This document shows positions 13,801 through 26,706 of a DNA stretch of 64,000 bases, piece after piece. The stretch's first letter is position 1, and each line of letters begins with the position of its first letter. The stretch lies in assembly GCA_032718475.1 (NCBI GenBank), contig JAUCBJ010002022.1:1-64000 (forward strand). Reading direction: 5' to 3'. Made by a program: the position numbers and the translations under genes. A model generated the notes under the pieces. It did no database searches. It worked only from the letters and a program-made list of their open reading frames with translations, and was not told where the DNA came from. This stretch comes from Nemertoderma westbladi (lineage: Eukaryota > Xenacoelomorpha > Nemertodermatida > Nemertodermatidae).

Positions 13801-16800
13801 TTCCGACTCCTTGTAACCTGGGTTTCCTTCCTACTGTAACCCATTCATACTCCTCTGGTTTACATTCCGACTCCTTGTAACCTGGGTTTCCTTCCTACTG
13901 TAACCCATACTCCTCTGGTTTACATTCCGACTCCTTGTAACCTGGGTTTCCTTCCTACTGTAACCCATTCATACTCCTCTGGTTTACATTCCGACTCCTT
14001 GTAACCTGGGTTTCCTTCCTACTGTAACCCATTCATACTCCTCTGGTTTACATTCCGACTCCTTGTAACCTGGGTTTCCTTCCTACTGTAACCCATACTC
14101 CTCTGGTTTACATTCCGACTCCTGGTAACCTGGGTTTCCTTCCTACTGTAACCCATTCATACTCCTCTGGTTTACATTCCGACTCCTTGTAACCTGGGTT
14201 TCCTTCGTACTGTAACCCATACTCCCTTGGTTTACATTCCGACTCCTTGTAACCTGGGTTTCCCTTCCTACTGTAACCCATTCATACTCCTCTGGTTTAC
14301 ATTCCGACTCCTTGTAACCTGGTTTCCCTTCCTACTGTAACCCATTCATACTCCTCTGGTTTACATTCCGACTCCTTGTAACCTGGATTCCCTTCCTACT
14401 GTAACCCATACTCCTTTGGTTTACATTCCGACTCCTTGTAACCTGGGTTTCCTTCCTACTGTAACCCATACTCCTTTGGTTTACATTCCGACTCCTTGTA
14501 ACCTGGGTTTCCTTCCTACTGTAACCCATACTCCTCTGGTTTACATTCCGACTCCTTGTAACCTGGGTTTCCTTCCTACTGTAACCCATACTCCCTTGGT
14601 TTACATTCCGACTCCTTGTAACCTGGGTTTCCTTCCTACTGTAACCCATTCATACTCCTCTGGTTTACATTCCGACTCCTTGTAACCTGGGTTTCCTTCC
14701 TACTGTAAACCATACTCCTCTGGTTTACATTCCGACTCCTTGTAACCTGGGTTTCCTTCCTACTGTAACCCATACTCCTCTGGTTTACATTCCGACTCCT
14801 TGTAACCTGGGTTTCCTTCCTACTGTAACCCATACTCCTCTGGTTTACATTCTGACTCCTTGTAACCTGGGTTTCCTTCCTACTGTAACCCATACTCCCT
14901 TGGTTTACATTCCGACTCCTTGTAACCTGGGTTTCCCTTCCTACTGTAACCCATACTCCTCTGGTTTACATTCCGACTCCTTGTAACCTGGGTTTCCTTC
15001 CTACTGTAACCCATACTCCTCTGGTTTACATTCCGACTCCTTGTAACCTGGGTTTCCTTCCTACTGTAACCCATACTCCTTTGGTTTACATTCCGACTCC
15101 TGGTAACCTGGGTTTCCTTCCTACTGTAACCCATACTCCTCTGGTTTACATTCCGACTCCTCGTAACCTGGGTTTCCTTCCTACTGTAACCCATGCTCCT
15201 CTGGTTTACATTCCGACTCCTTGTAACCTGGGTTTCCTTCCTACTGTAACCCATTCATACTCCTCTGGTTTACATTCCGACTCCTTGTAACCTGGGTTTC
15301 CTTCCTACTGTAACCCATTCATACTCCTCTGGTTTACATTCCGACTCATTGTAACCTGGGTTTCCTTCCTACTGTAACCCATACTCCTCTGGTTTACATT
15401 CCGACTCATTGTAACCTGGGTTTCCTTCCTACTGTAACCCATACTCCTCTGGTTTACATTCCGACTCCTTGTAACCTGGGTTTCCTTCCTACTGTAACCC
15501 ATTCATACTCCTCTGGTTTACATTCCGACTCCTTGTAACCTGGGTTTCCTTCCTACTGTAACCCATTCATACTCCTCTGGTTTACATTCCGACTCCTTGT
15601 AACCTGGGTTTCCTTCCTACTGTAACCCATACTCCCTTGGTTTACATTCCGACTCCTTGTAACCTGGGTTTCCTTCCTACTGTAACCCATACTCCTCTGG
15701 TTTACATTCCGACTCCTTGTAACCTGGGTTTCCTTCCTACTGTAACCCATACTCCCTTGGTTTACATTCCGACTCCTTGTAACCTGGGTTTCCTTCCTAC
15801 TGTAACCCATACTCCTCTGGTTTACATTCCGACTCCATGTAACCTGGGTTTCCTTCCTACTGTAACCCATACTCCTTTGGTTTACATTCCGACTCCTTGT
15901 AACCTGGGTTTCCTTCCTACTGTAACCCATACTCCTCTGGTTTACATTCCGACTCCTTGTAACCTGGGTTTCCTTCCTACTGTAACCCATACTCCCTTGG
16001 TTTACATTCCGACTCCTTGTAACCTGGGTTTCCTTCCTACTGTAACCCATTCATACTCCTCTGGTTTACATTCCGACTCCTTGTAACCTGGGTTTCCTTC
16101 CTACTGTAAACCATACTCCTCTGGTTTACATTCCGAATCCTTGTAACCTGGGTTTCCTTCCTACTGTAACCCATTCATACTCCGCTGGTTTACATTCCGA
16201 CTCCTTGTAACCTGGGTTTCCTTCCTACTGTAACCCATACTCCTCTGGTTTACATTCCGACTCCTTGTAACCTGGGTTTCCTTCCTACTGTAACCCATAC
16301 TCCTTTGGTTTACATTCCGACTCCTTGTAACCTGGGTTTCCTTCCTACTGTAACCCATACTCCTCTGGTTTACATTCCGACTCCTTGTAACCTGGGTTTC
16401 CTTCCTACTGTAACCCATACTCCCTTGGTTTACATTCCGACTCCTTGTAACCTGGGTTTCCTTCCTACTGTAACCCATTCATACTCCTCTGGTTTACATT
16501 CCGACTCCTTGTAACCTGGGTTTCCTTCCTACTGTAAACCATACTCCTCTGGTTTACATTCCGACTCCTTGTAACCTGGGTTTCCTTCCTACTGTAACCC
16601 ATACTCCTCTGGTTTACATTCCGACTCCTTGTAACCTGGGTTTCCTTCCTACTGTAACCCATACTCCTCTGGTTTACATTCTGACTCCTTGTAACCTGGG
16701 TTTCCTTCCTACTGTAACCCATACTCCCTTGGTTTACATTCCGACTCCATGTAACCTGGGTTTCCCTTCCTACTGTAACCCATACTCCTCTGGTTTACAT

Positions 16801-19800
16801 TCCGACTCCTTGTAACCTGGGTTTCCTTCCTACTGTAACCCATACTCCTCTGGTTTACATTCCGACTCCTTGTAACCTGGGTTTCCTTCCTACTGTAACC
16901 CATACTCCTTTGGTTTACATTCCGACTCCTTGTAACCTGGGTTTCCTTCCTACTGTAACCCATACTCCTCTGGTTTACATTCCGACTCCTTGTAACCTAG
17001 GTTTCCTTCCTACTGTAACCCATACTCCCTTGGTTTACATTCCGACTCCTTGTAACCTGGGTTTCCTTCCTACTGTAACCCATACTCCTCTGGTTTACAT
17101 TCCGACTCCTTGTAACCTGGGTTTCCTTCCTACTGTAACCCATACTCCTCTGGTTTACATTCCGACTCCTGGTAACCTGGGTTTCCTTCCTACTGTAACC
17201 CATACTCCTCTGGTTTACATTCCGACTCCTTGTAACCTGGGTTTCCTTCCTACTGTAACCCATACTCCTCTGGTTTACATTCCGACTCCTTGTAACCTGG
17301 GTTTCCTTCCTACTGTAACCCATACTCCTCTGGTTTACATTCCGACTCCTTGTAACCTGGGTTTCCTTCCTACTGTAACCCATTCATACTCCCCTGGTTT
17401 ACATTCCGACTCCTTGTAACCTGGGTTTCCTTCCTACTGTAACCCATACTCCTCTGGTTTACATTCCGACTCCTTGTAACCTGGGTTTCCTTCCTACTGT
17501 AACCCATTCATACTCCTCTGGTTTACATTCCGACTCCTTGTAACCTGGGTTTCCTTCCTACTGTAACCCATTCATACTCCTCTGGTTTACATTCCGACTC
17601 CTTGTAACCTGGGTTTCCTTCCTACTGTAACCCATACTCCTCTGGTTTACATTCCGACTCCTGGTAACCTGGGTTTCCTTCCTACTGTAACCCATTCATA
17701 CTCCTCTGGTTTACATTCCGACTCCTTGTAACCTGGGTTTCCTTCCTACTGTAACCCATTCATACTCCTCTGGTTTACATTCCGACTCCTTGTAACCTGG
17801 GTTTCCTTCCTACTGTAACCCATACTCCTCTGGTTTACATTCCGACTCCTTGTAACCTGGGTTTCCTTCCTACTGCAACCCATACTCCTTTGGTTTACAT
17901 TCCGACTCCTGGTAACCTGGGTTTCCTTCCTACTGTAACCCATACTCCTCTGGTTTACATTCCGACTCCTCGTAACCTGGGTTTCCTTCCTACTGTAACC
18001 CATGCTCCTCTGGTTTACATTCCGACTCCTTGTAACCTGGGTTTCCTTCCTACTGTAACCCATTCATACTCCTCTGGTTTACATTCCGACTCCTTGTAAC
18101 CTGGGTTTCCTTCCTACTGTTACCCATACTCCTCTGGTTTACATTCCGACTCATTGTAACCTGGGTTTCCTTCCTACTGTAACCCATACTCCTCTGGTTT
18201 ACATTCCGACTCCTTGTAACCTGGGTTTCCTTCCTACTGTAACCCATTCATACTCCTCTGGTTTACATTCCGACTCCTTGTAACCTGGGTTTCCTTCCTA
18301 CTGTAACCCATACTCCTCTGGTTTACATTCCGACTCCTTGTAACCTGGGTTTCCTTCCTACTGTAACCCATTCATACTCCTCTGGTTTACATTCCGACTC
18401 CTTGTAACCTGGGTTTCCTTCCTACTGTAACCCATACTCCCTTGGTTTACATTCCGACTCCTTGTAACCTGGGTTTCCTTCCTACTGTAACCCATTCATA
18501 CTCCTCTGGTTTACATTCCGACTCCTTGTAACCTGGGTTTCCTTCCTACTGTAAACCATACTCCTCTGGTTTACATTCCGACTCCTTGTAACCTGGGTTT
18601 CCTTCCTACTGTAACCCATACTCCTCTGGTTTACATTCCGACTCCTTGTAACCTGGGTTTCCTTCCTACTGTAACCCATACTCCTCTGGTTTACATTCTG
18701 ACTCCTTGTAACCTGGGTTTCCTTCCTACTGTAACCCATACTCCCTTGGTTTACATTCCGACTCCTTGTAACCTGGGTTTCCCTTCCTACTGTAACCCAT
18801 TCATACTCCTCTGGTTTACATTCCGACTCCTTGTAACCTGGTTTCCCTTCCTACTGTAACCCATTCATACTCCTCTGGTTTACATTCCGACTCCTTGTAA
18901 CCTGGATTCCCTTCCTACTGTAACCCATACTCCTTTGGTTTACATTCCGACTCCTTGTAACCTGGGTTTCCTTCCTACTGTAACCCATACTCCTCTGGTT
19001 AACATTCCGACTCCTGGTAACCTGGGTTTCCTTCCTACTGTAACCCATTCATACTCCTCTGGTTTACATTCCGACTCCTTGTAACCTGGGTTTCCTTCCT
19101 ACTGTAACCCATTCATACTCCTCTGGTTTATATTCCGACTCCTTGTAACCTGGGTTTCCTTCCTACTGTAACCCATACTCCTCTGGTTTACATTCCGACT
19201 CCTGGTAACCTGGGTTTCCTTCCTACTGTAACCCATACTCCTCTGGTTTACATTCCGACTCCTTGTAACCTGGGTTTCCTTCCTACTGTAACCCATACTC
19301 CTCTGGTTTACATTCCGACTCCTTGTAACCTGGGTTTCCTTCCTACTGTAACCCATACTCCTCTGGTTTACATTCCGACTCCTTGTAACCTGGGTTTCCT
19401 TCCTACTGTAACCCATTCATACTCCTCTGGTTTACATTCCGACTCCTTGTAACCTGGGTTTCCTTCCTACTGTAACCCATACTCCTCTGGTTTACATTCC
19501 GACTCCTTGTAACCTGGGTTTCCTTCCTACTGTAACCCATTCATACTCCTCTGGTTTACATTCCGACTCCTTGTAACCTGGGTTTCCTTCCTACTGTAAC
19601 CCATTCATACTCCTCTGGTTTACATTCCGACTCCTTGTAACCTGGGTTTCCTTCCTACTGTAACCCATACTCCTCTGGTTTACATTCCGACTCCTGGTAA
19701 CCTGGGTTTCCTTCCTACTGTAACCCATTCATACTCCTCTGGTTTACATTCCGACTCCTTGTAACCTGGGTTTCCTTCCTACTGTAACCCATTCATACTC

Positions 19801-22800
19801 CTCTGGTTTACATTCCGACTCCTTGTAACCTGGGTTTCCTTCCTACTGTAACCCATACTCCTCTGGTTTACATTCCGACTCCTTGTAACCTGGGTTTCCT
19901 TCCTACTGCAACCCATACTCCTTTGGTTTACATTCCGACTCCTGGTAACCTGGGTTTCCTTCCTACTGTAACCCATACTCCTCTGGTTTACATTCCGACT
20001 CCTCGTAACCTGGGTTTCCTTCCTACTGTAACCCATGATCCTCTGGTTTACATTCCGACTCCTTGTAACCTGGGTTTCCTTCCTACTGTAACCCATTCAT
20101 ACTCCTCTGGTTTACATTCCGACTCCTTGTAACCTGGGTTTCCTTCCTACTGTAACCCATACTCCTCTGGTTTACATTCCGACTCATTGTAACCTGGGTT
20201 TCCTTCCTACTGTAACCCATACTCCTCTGGTTTACATTCCGACTCCTTGTAACCTGGGTTTCCTTCCTACTGTAACCCATACTATACTCCCTTGGTTTAC
20301 ATTCCGACTCCTTGTAACCTGGGTTTCCTTCCTACTGTAACCCATACTCCTCTGGTTTACATTCCGACTCCATGTAACCTGGGTTTCCTTCCTACTGTAA
20401 CCCATACTCCTTTGGTTTACATTCCGACTCCTTGTAACCTGGGTTTCCTTCCTACTGTAACCCATACTCCTCTGGTTTACATTCCGACTCCTTGTAACCT
20501 GGGTTTCCTTCCTACTGTAACCCATACTCCCTTGGTTTACATTCCGACTCCTTGTAACCTGGGTTTCCTTCCTACTGTAACCCATTCATACTCCTCTGGT
20601 TTACATTCCGACTCCTTGTAACCTGGGTTTCCTTCCTACTGTAAACCATACTCCTCTGGTTTACATTCCGAATCCTTGTAACCTGGGTTTCCTTCCTACT
20701 GTAACCCATTCATAATCCGCTGGTTTACATTCCGACTCCTTGTAACCTGGGTTTCCTTCCTACTGTAACCCATACTCCTCTGGTTTACATTCCGACTCCT
20801 TGTAACCTGGGTTTCCTTCCTACTGTAACCCATACTCCTTTGGTTTACATTCCGACTCCTTGTAACCTGGGTTTCCTTCCTACTGTAACCCATACTCCTC
20901 TGGTTTACATTCCGACTCCTTGTAACCTAGGTTTCCTTCCTACTGTAACCCATACTCCCTTGGTTTACATTCCGACTCCTTGTAACCTGGGTTTCCTTCC
21001 TACTGTAACCCATTCATACTCCTCTGGTTTACATTCCGACTCCTTGTAACCTGGGTTTCCTTCCTACTGTAAACCATACTCCTCTGGTTTACATTCCGAC
21101 TCCTTGTAACCTGGGTTTCCTTCCTACTGTAACCCATACTCCTCTGGTTTACATTCCGACTCCTTGTAACCTGGGTTTCCTTCCTACTGTAACCCATACT
21201 CCTCTGGTTTACATTCTGACTCCTTGTAACCTGGGTTTCCTTCCTACTGTAACCCATACTCCCTTGGTTTACATTCCGACTCCTTGTAACCTGGGTTTCC
21301 CTTCCTACTGTAACCCATTTATACTCCTCTGGTTTACATTCCGACTCCTTGTAACCTGGTTTCCCTTCCTACTGTAACCCATTCATACTCCTCTGGTTTA
21401 CATTCCGACTCCTTGTAACCTGGATTTCCTTCCTACTGTAACCCATACTCCTTTGGTTTACATTCCGACTCCTTGTAACCTGGGTTTCCTTCCTACTGTA
21501 ACCCATACTCCTCTGGTTAACATTCCGACTCCTTGTAACCTGGGTTTCCCTTCCTACTGTAACCCATTCATACTCCTCTGGTTTACATTCCGACTCCTTG
21601 TAACCTGGGTTTCCTTCCTACTGTAACCCATACTCCTCTGGTTTACATTCCGACTCCTTGTAACCTGGGTTTCCTTCCTACTGTAACCCATTCATAGTCC
21701 TCTGGTTTACATTCCGACTCCTTGTAACCTGGGTTTCCTTCCTACTGTAACCCATACTCCTCTGGTTTACATTCCGACTCCTTGTAACCTGGGTTTCCTT
21801 CCTACTGTAACCCATTCATACTCCTCTGGTTTACATTCCGACTCCTTGTAACCTGGGTTTCCTTCCTACTGTAACCCATTCATACTCCTCTGGTTTACAT
21901 TCCGACTCCTTGTAACCTGGGTTTCCTTCCTACTGTAACCCATACTCCTCTGGTTTACATTCCGACTCCTGGTAACCTGGGTTTCCTTCCTACTGTAACC
22001 CATTCATACTCCTCTGGTTTACATTCCGACTCCTTGTAACCTGGGTTTCCTTCCTACTGTAACCCATTCATACTCCTCTGGTTTACATTCCGACTCCTTG
22101 TAACCTGGGTTTCCTTCCTACTGTAACCCATACTCCTCTGGTTTACATTCCGACTCCTTGTAACCTGGGTTTCCTTCCTACTGTAACCCATTCATACTCC
22201 TCTGGTTTACATTCCGACTCCTTGTAACCTGGGTTTCCTTCCTACTGTAACCCATTCATACTCCTCTGGTTTACATTCCGACTCCTTGTAACCTGGGTTT
22301 CCTTCCTACTGTAACCCATTCATACTCCTCTGGTTTACATTCCGACTCCTTGTAACCTGGGTTTCCTTCCTACTGTAACCCATTCATACTCCTCTGGTTT
22401 ACATTCCGACTCCTTGTAACCTGGATTTCCTTCCTACTGTAACCCATTCATACTCCTCTGGTTTACATTCCGACTCCTTGTAACCTGGGTTTCCTTCCTA
22501 CTGTAACCCATTCATACTCCTCTGGTTTACATTCCGACTCCTTGTAACCTGGGTTTCCTTCCTACTGTAACCCATTCATACTCCTCTGGTTTACATTCCG
22601 ACTCCTTGTAACCTGGGTTTCCTTCCTACTGTAACCCATTCATACTCCTCTGGTTTACATTCCGACTCCTTGTAACCTGGGTTTCCTTCCTACTGTAACC
22701 CATTCATACTCCTCTGGTTTACATTCCGACTCCTTGTAACCTGGATTTCCTTCCTACTGTAAACCATACTCCTCTGGTTTACATTCCGACTCCTTGTAAC

Positions 22801-23837
22801 CTGGGTTTCCTTCCTACTGTAACCCATTCATACTCCTCTGGTTTACATTCCGACTCCTTGTAACCTGGGTTTCCTTCCTACTGTAACCCATTCATACTCC
22901 TCTGGTTTACATTCCGACTCCTTGTAACCTGGGTTTCTTTCCTACTGTAACCCATTCATACTCCTCTGGTTTACATTCCGACTCCTTGTAACCTGGGTTT
23001 CCTTCCTACTGTAACCCATACTCCTCTGGTTTACATTCCAACTCCTTGTAACCTGGGTTTCCTACCTACTGTAAACCATACTCCTTTGGTTTACATTCCG
23101 AATCCTTGTAACCTGGGTTTCCTTCCTACTGTAACCCATACTCCTTTGGTTTACATTCCGACTCCTGGTAACCTGGGTTTCCTTCCTACTGTAAACCATA
23201 CTCCTCTGGTTTACATTCCGACTCCTTGTAACCTGGGTTTCCTTCCTACTGTAACCCATTCATACTCCTCTGGTTTACATTCCGACTCCTGGTAACCTGG
23301 GTTTCCTTCCTACTGTAAACCATACTCCTCTGGTTTACATTCCGACTCCTTGTAACCTGGGTTTCCTTCCCACTGTAACCCATTCATACTCCTCTGGTTT
23401 ACATTCCGACTCCTTGTAACCTGGGTTTCCTTCCTACTGTATCCCCTTCATACTCCTCTGGTTTACATTCCGACTCCTTGTAACCTGGGTTTCCTTCCTA
23501 CTGTAAACCATACTCCTCTGGTTTACATTCCGACTCCTTGTAACCTGGGTTTCCTTCCTACTGTAACCCATACTCCTCTGGTTTACATTCCGACTCCTTG
23601 TAACCTGGGTTTCCTTCCTACTGTAACCCACACTCCTCTGGTTTACATTCCGACTCCTTGTAACCTGGGTTTCCTTCCTACTGTAACCCATTCATACTCC
23701 TCTGGTTTACATTCCGACTCCTTGTAACCTGGGTTTCCTTCCTACTGTAAACCATACTCCTCTGGTTTACATTCCCACTCCTTGTAACCTGGGTTTCCTT
23801 CCTACTGTAAACCATTCATACTCCTCTGGTTTACATT
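7809..23837. repeat. 60-bp satellite array, about 16 kb
   Basis: Head-to-tail units contain CTCCTCTGGTTTACATTC, CGACTCCTTGTAACCTGGG and TTTCCTTCCTACTGTAACCC. The basic unit is 60 bp. A 64-bp form adds TTCA (CCCATTCATACTCC), and rarer forms have an extra C in the pyrimidine stretch. There are roughly 260 units. Larger blocks are repeated: a pattern of variant units beginning near 9100 recurs exactly 3,074 bp later over at least about 2.4 kb. Parts recur again near 14640, 16470, 18490 and 21010. Because 60 is a multiple of three, one frame on each strand stays open (20-residue peptide repeats). These are not genes. Confidence 0.97.
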
Positions 23838-25137
23838 TACCTTGCCCAATCGCAATCACGTGATTCCTGTGCCAATAAAACAATGGCCCTTGGGTAAATT
23901 ATCCATTTGCAAAACGCAAAAGTTAATATAAAAAAATTTCCAGAATTATTAGATTCCATGTAAATGCCGAATAAATTAAATATCGACCCCGTTGGACACA
24001 TTGATTTTCATGTTATAGTAAATTCAGAATTCTCTTGCATTCTAGAGGACTCCAAACAACCACCAGGTCATGGACTTGCTTTTAATTAAGTTTTTGTGGT
24101 GTGGAGAATTAGGGTGTGTTTTTGTTTATAATATTTACTGTCTTTCTCAGCAATAGGACAACCTTCCCTTAGTTTATTAAAATAAGTCCAAGTATCCCCC
24201 TCCCTATTTCACGCCTAACTATCATTGGTTGTTTCCCCATTAGTTGACATGTTTCATTCATTTATAAGACAATAGTACGTGAACCTACTCTCTGTATCTC
24301 ACATCCGTTATCGGTTGGAAGTTGCTGGGCCTGGAATGTTAGGAATTCCATATATATTTGGTATTTCTCTTGCGGTGGCTGGACAACAGCTGCACGTTGA
24401 AGTTAAATGCTACTAGCTAGCTAGCTGTCATTTATACAGCACTTTCCAGTCTAGGGTATTTATATAAACGATCCGTTAATATTTGTAACTATCTTATTAG
24501 GGACTCTTATTATTTTACTTCTTCCGTTCTGCTCCTGTGAGAAACACATTATTATTTTATTGTTGACCTACGCAAGTTTATTGTTGCTAACATGCGCAAA
24601 TTATAAATAGGTAGGTATATATAAATGACTACTAGTCAATTACTGTTACTAATTATGAATACTTTTGGTTAATATTGAATTTCACCCATGTTAAGAATAC
24701 CAGGTTTTTACTTTTCTGTTTAAATTTAATTTAAATTTTGTATAACGGTATGACGAATTTGTATTTTTTAAGTTACCCCTATTGAGGCTTTATGGCGCTT
24801 ATTTTTGTCTTAACCTGCACAGATATTAATTCGTTTATTGTTTTAGTTAGATTCAGCCCTTCTGCAACCTGGGTTTAGTGAAACCCTGGTATTCTGCACA
24901 TGGGGGTGGGGGTAGTAAACGGCAAATTGAAATATAAGAGAGCAAAGTTCCGAAGAAAGGGAAGAGCCGTTATATTTTTAATTCATTATTTTAACATATG
25001 CTGAAGGTCTTCTTTCTGCTCACTGTTTATAAGAAGACGAAGAAAGGGTATTCGAGAAGGTTATTCGAGAAATTTATTGGCATACTTTCTATCAGTTTTA
25101 CAGATCAAATAGTTGAGTGTTGGATAGGTACGGGGAT

Positions 25138-25335
25138 GGGGTGGTGAAAACTGGACGCAAATCCCATGTCGCATAAATAATACCTCGTCTCAATGTTAAA
25201 TTATACCAATTAGGGAAAGGAGCAGGTTGCAGTGGCAGAGATTCTAGCGTCAATAGAACAGGTTTACGGTTTTATTTTTGAGAATAATCAGCTGTAATTT
25301 GCGTCGATTTTTCCCTGGAGAGGGATGAATGGCTG
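25138..25335. mobile_element. MITE-like element, copy 1
   Basis: It shares AACTGGACGCAAAT, CTCAATGTTAAATTAT, AGGGAAAGGAGCAGGTTGCA and AATCAGCTG...TTTGCGTCGA...CCCTGGAGAGGGATG with copy 2 near 36265-36495. The right terminal TTGCGTCCAGTTTCCCC found in copy 2 is missing here, so this copy is truncated. No coding capacity. Confidence 0.6.
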
Positions 25336-25559
25336 TGAGTAACGCTAAACTGTAAACGAGAAAGAACTTATTGTCACCTGTTTCAGTTTGCCGAAATTAT
25401 TATCTAGTTCTGCACTCGATGACCATTTTGGATAAAAACCAACTAATTTCGATACACTCAGACAGAATTGTAGAATTTCGATCAACTGTAAAGTCCGACA
25501 AAATGTGATTATTTTGGAAATATTATGTAACTCAGTCGGTAGAAGAAGATGTGCATCGT

Positions 25560-25688
25560 GTAGAACTTTATACGGCGGGTGAGAATGCAATAGCTTCCAC
25601 AATACCCAGCATTCATAATTCATATGGTCCTTGGACGCAGCTGCAATATCACCAGCCAAATTAATTCACCCGCCGTATAAAGTTCTAC
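25560..25688. repeat. Long hairpin with a 23-bp perfect stem
   Basis: 25560-25582 (GTAGAACTTTATACGGCGGG...) is the exact reverse complement of 25666-25688. The arms are separated by 83 bp. Outside the perfect stem the pairing continues with two mismatches (GTGCATCG against CGCATTATG read on the other strand). Confidence 0.85.
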
Positions 25689-26388
25689 ATTATGCGCCTC
25701 CTGATTTCCCTTTTTCAAATAAATTATATTTTCATTGACTCCTCAAGGCTGATTGTATTAATATTTGCACTTAATAAATAGTATTAGTTTTTTCAAAAAT
25801 TTTGTTTCTGTAATCACATTACCCATTATTGATAGTGCAATGTAACACCACAAAGACTAAAAAAAACTCTTCTGCATCATATTATTCAAATTTAAGTTAG
25901 AGGTAATTTTATTCTATTTAGAAAGAAAATATCTTAATGTAATTTCAATTGTGTATCTCATTTGATAGAGATTAGTTGGACTTATTAATTTGTTCGGCGT
26001 GATACCCCTACTCCTTATTATCTGGGAGTAATCATCCAAGGGGACTCAGTTCGTATGTTATCCCGTAGCTTCACTCTTTCCTGTCAATCCACTTACCACT
26101 AATCCGTTTTATTCGGTATATATAGCTATTGCAACATTCGAGTTTATTTAGCATCTACCTAGATCCACACCATCTGCCAGGCCATCCTTCCCGTCTACCA
26201 TTGGTTCTACTTCGTGTCTCTATTGGTGGTATGCTTCACAGTGCAGTGCCGCATGCCGCCGTAACAAACAACCTCAATACGGACACACCAACTGCTCTGC
26301 TACATACACCAGCTTCCTAGCGAGTAGCGATACCGGTAGCGCGGTGGTAACGCCTTTTATTACACAATCTCGCGGTATTACTTCGCAG

Positions 26389-26706
26389 GTGCTCCAAGTG
26401 CGGACAGGCAATCCCTAACGGTACTCGAGTTTTATACGACAGAGAGCATCCATTGTGCGTCGGGTGTCAACCGGTGGTTAACGGTTCCGCTGATCGCCGC
26501 CATCCCCAGCCCCAGCGCCCTGTCTGCGCCGCGTGCTGTAGCCCTCTACCGGACGACGAGGACGGAGTTGTGAAAGCGTTGAATCGCAACTGGCACGCCG
26601 ATTGTTTCGTTTGCGGCGAATGTAAACAGCTGATATCTGGGGATTATATTGGGAACCAAGATATTCCTTATTGTCGGAAGGACTACATTAAGTTATTCAG
26701 CGCTAA
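26389..26706 (+). CDS. ABLIM: ABLIM exon: end of LIM2 and all of LIM3
   Basis: The acceptor TTCGCAG|G precedes 26389. The first base completes a codon begun in an unseen upstream exon (phase 2). The exon codes the second zinc site of LIM2 (CSKC...CVGC), a short Pro/Gln-rich spacer, and LIM3 from CAAC to CRKD. The segment WHADCFVCGEC and the tail YCRKDY are typical of ABLIM LIM3. It ends AGC GCT AA|GTAAGT at 26706, a strong donor, and the split AA+G makes Lys 106. No tandem repeat abuts this donor, unlike the next two introns. I searched 23838-26388 by eye for the missing first half of LIM2 (a CxxC...HPNC exon) and did not find it. Confidence 0.9.

Larger units (their letters stand above)
23838..26388. 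other. AT-rich DNA upstream of the first visible ABLIM exon
   Basis: This is probably intronic. It holds a MITE-like copy (about 25138-25335) and a long hairpin (25560-25688), listed separately. Open frames at 25345-25659 (-) and 26129-26320 (+) have no recognised domain. The LIM1 and LIM2 first-half exons expected upstream were not found here. Confidence 0.5.

Noticed and set aside
8112-23691. Many 65-185-codon frames of a 20-residue peptide repeat (MGYSRKETQVTRSRNVNQRS and the + strand counterpart)
   Set aside because: The satellite period is 60 bp, so open frames on both strands follow automatically from the absence of a stop in one unit. They break at every 64-bp unit, show no codon bias, and have no start or splice context.
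25345-25659. 104-codon frame on the - strand
   Set aside because: The composition is protein-like (several Trp, Cys and Leu), but no domain is recognised. It overlaps one hairpin arm and has no splice or promoter context. It could be an old transposon fragment, but I cannot support that.
23838-26388. Missing ABLIM exons (LIM1, LIM2 first half)
   Set aside because: I looked for CxxC...HPxC coding segments with splice sites and found none. They are most likely outside the window or in exons too short for me to recognise.
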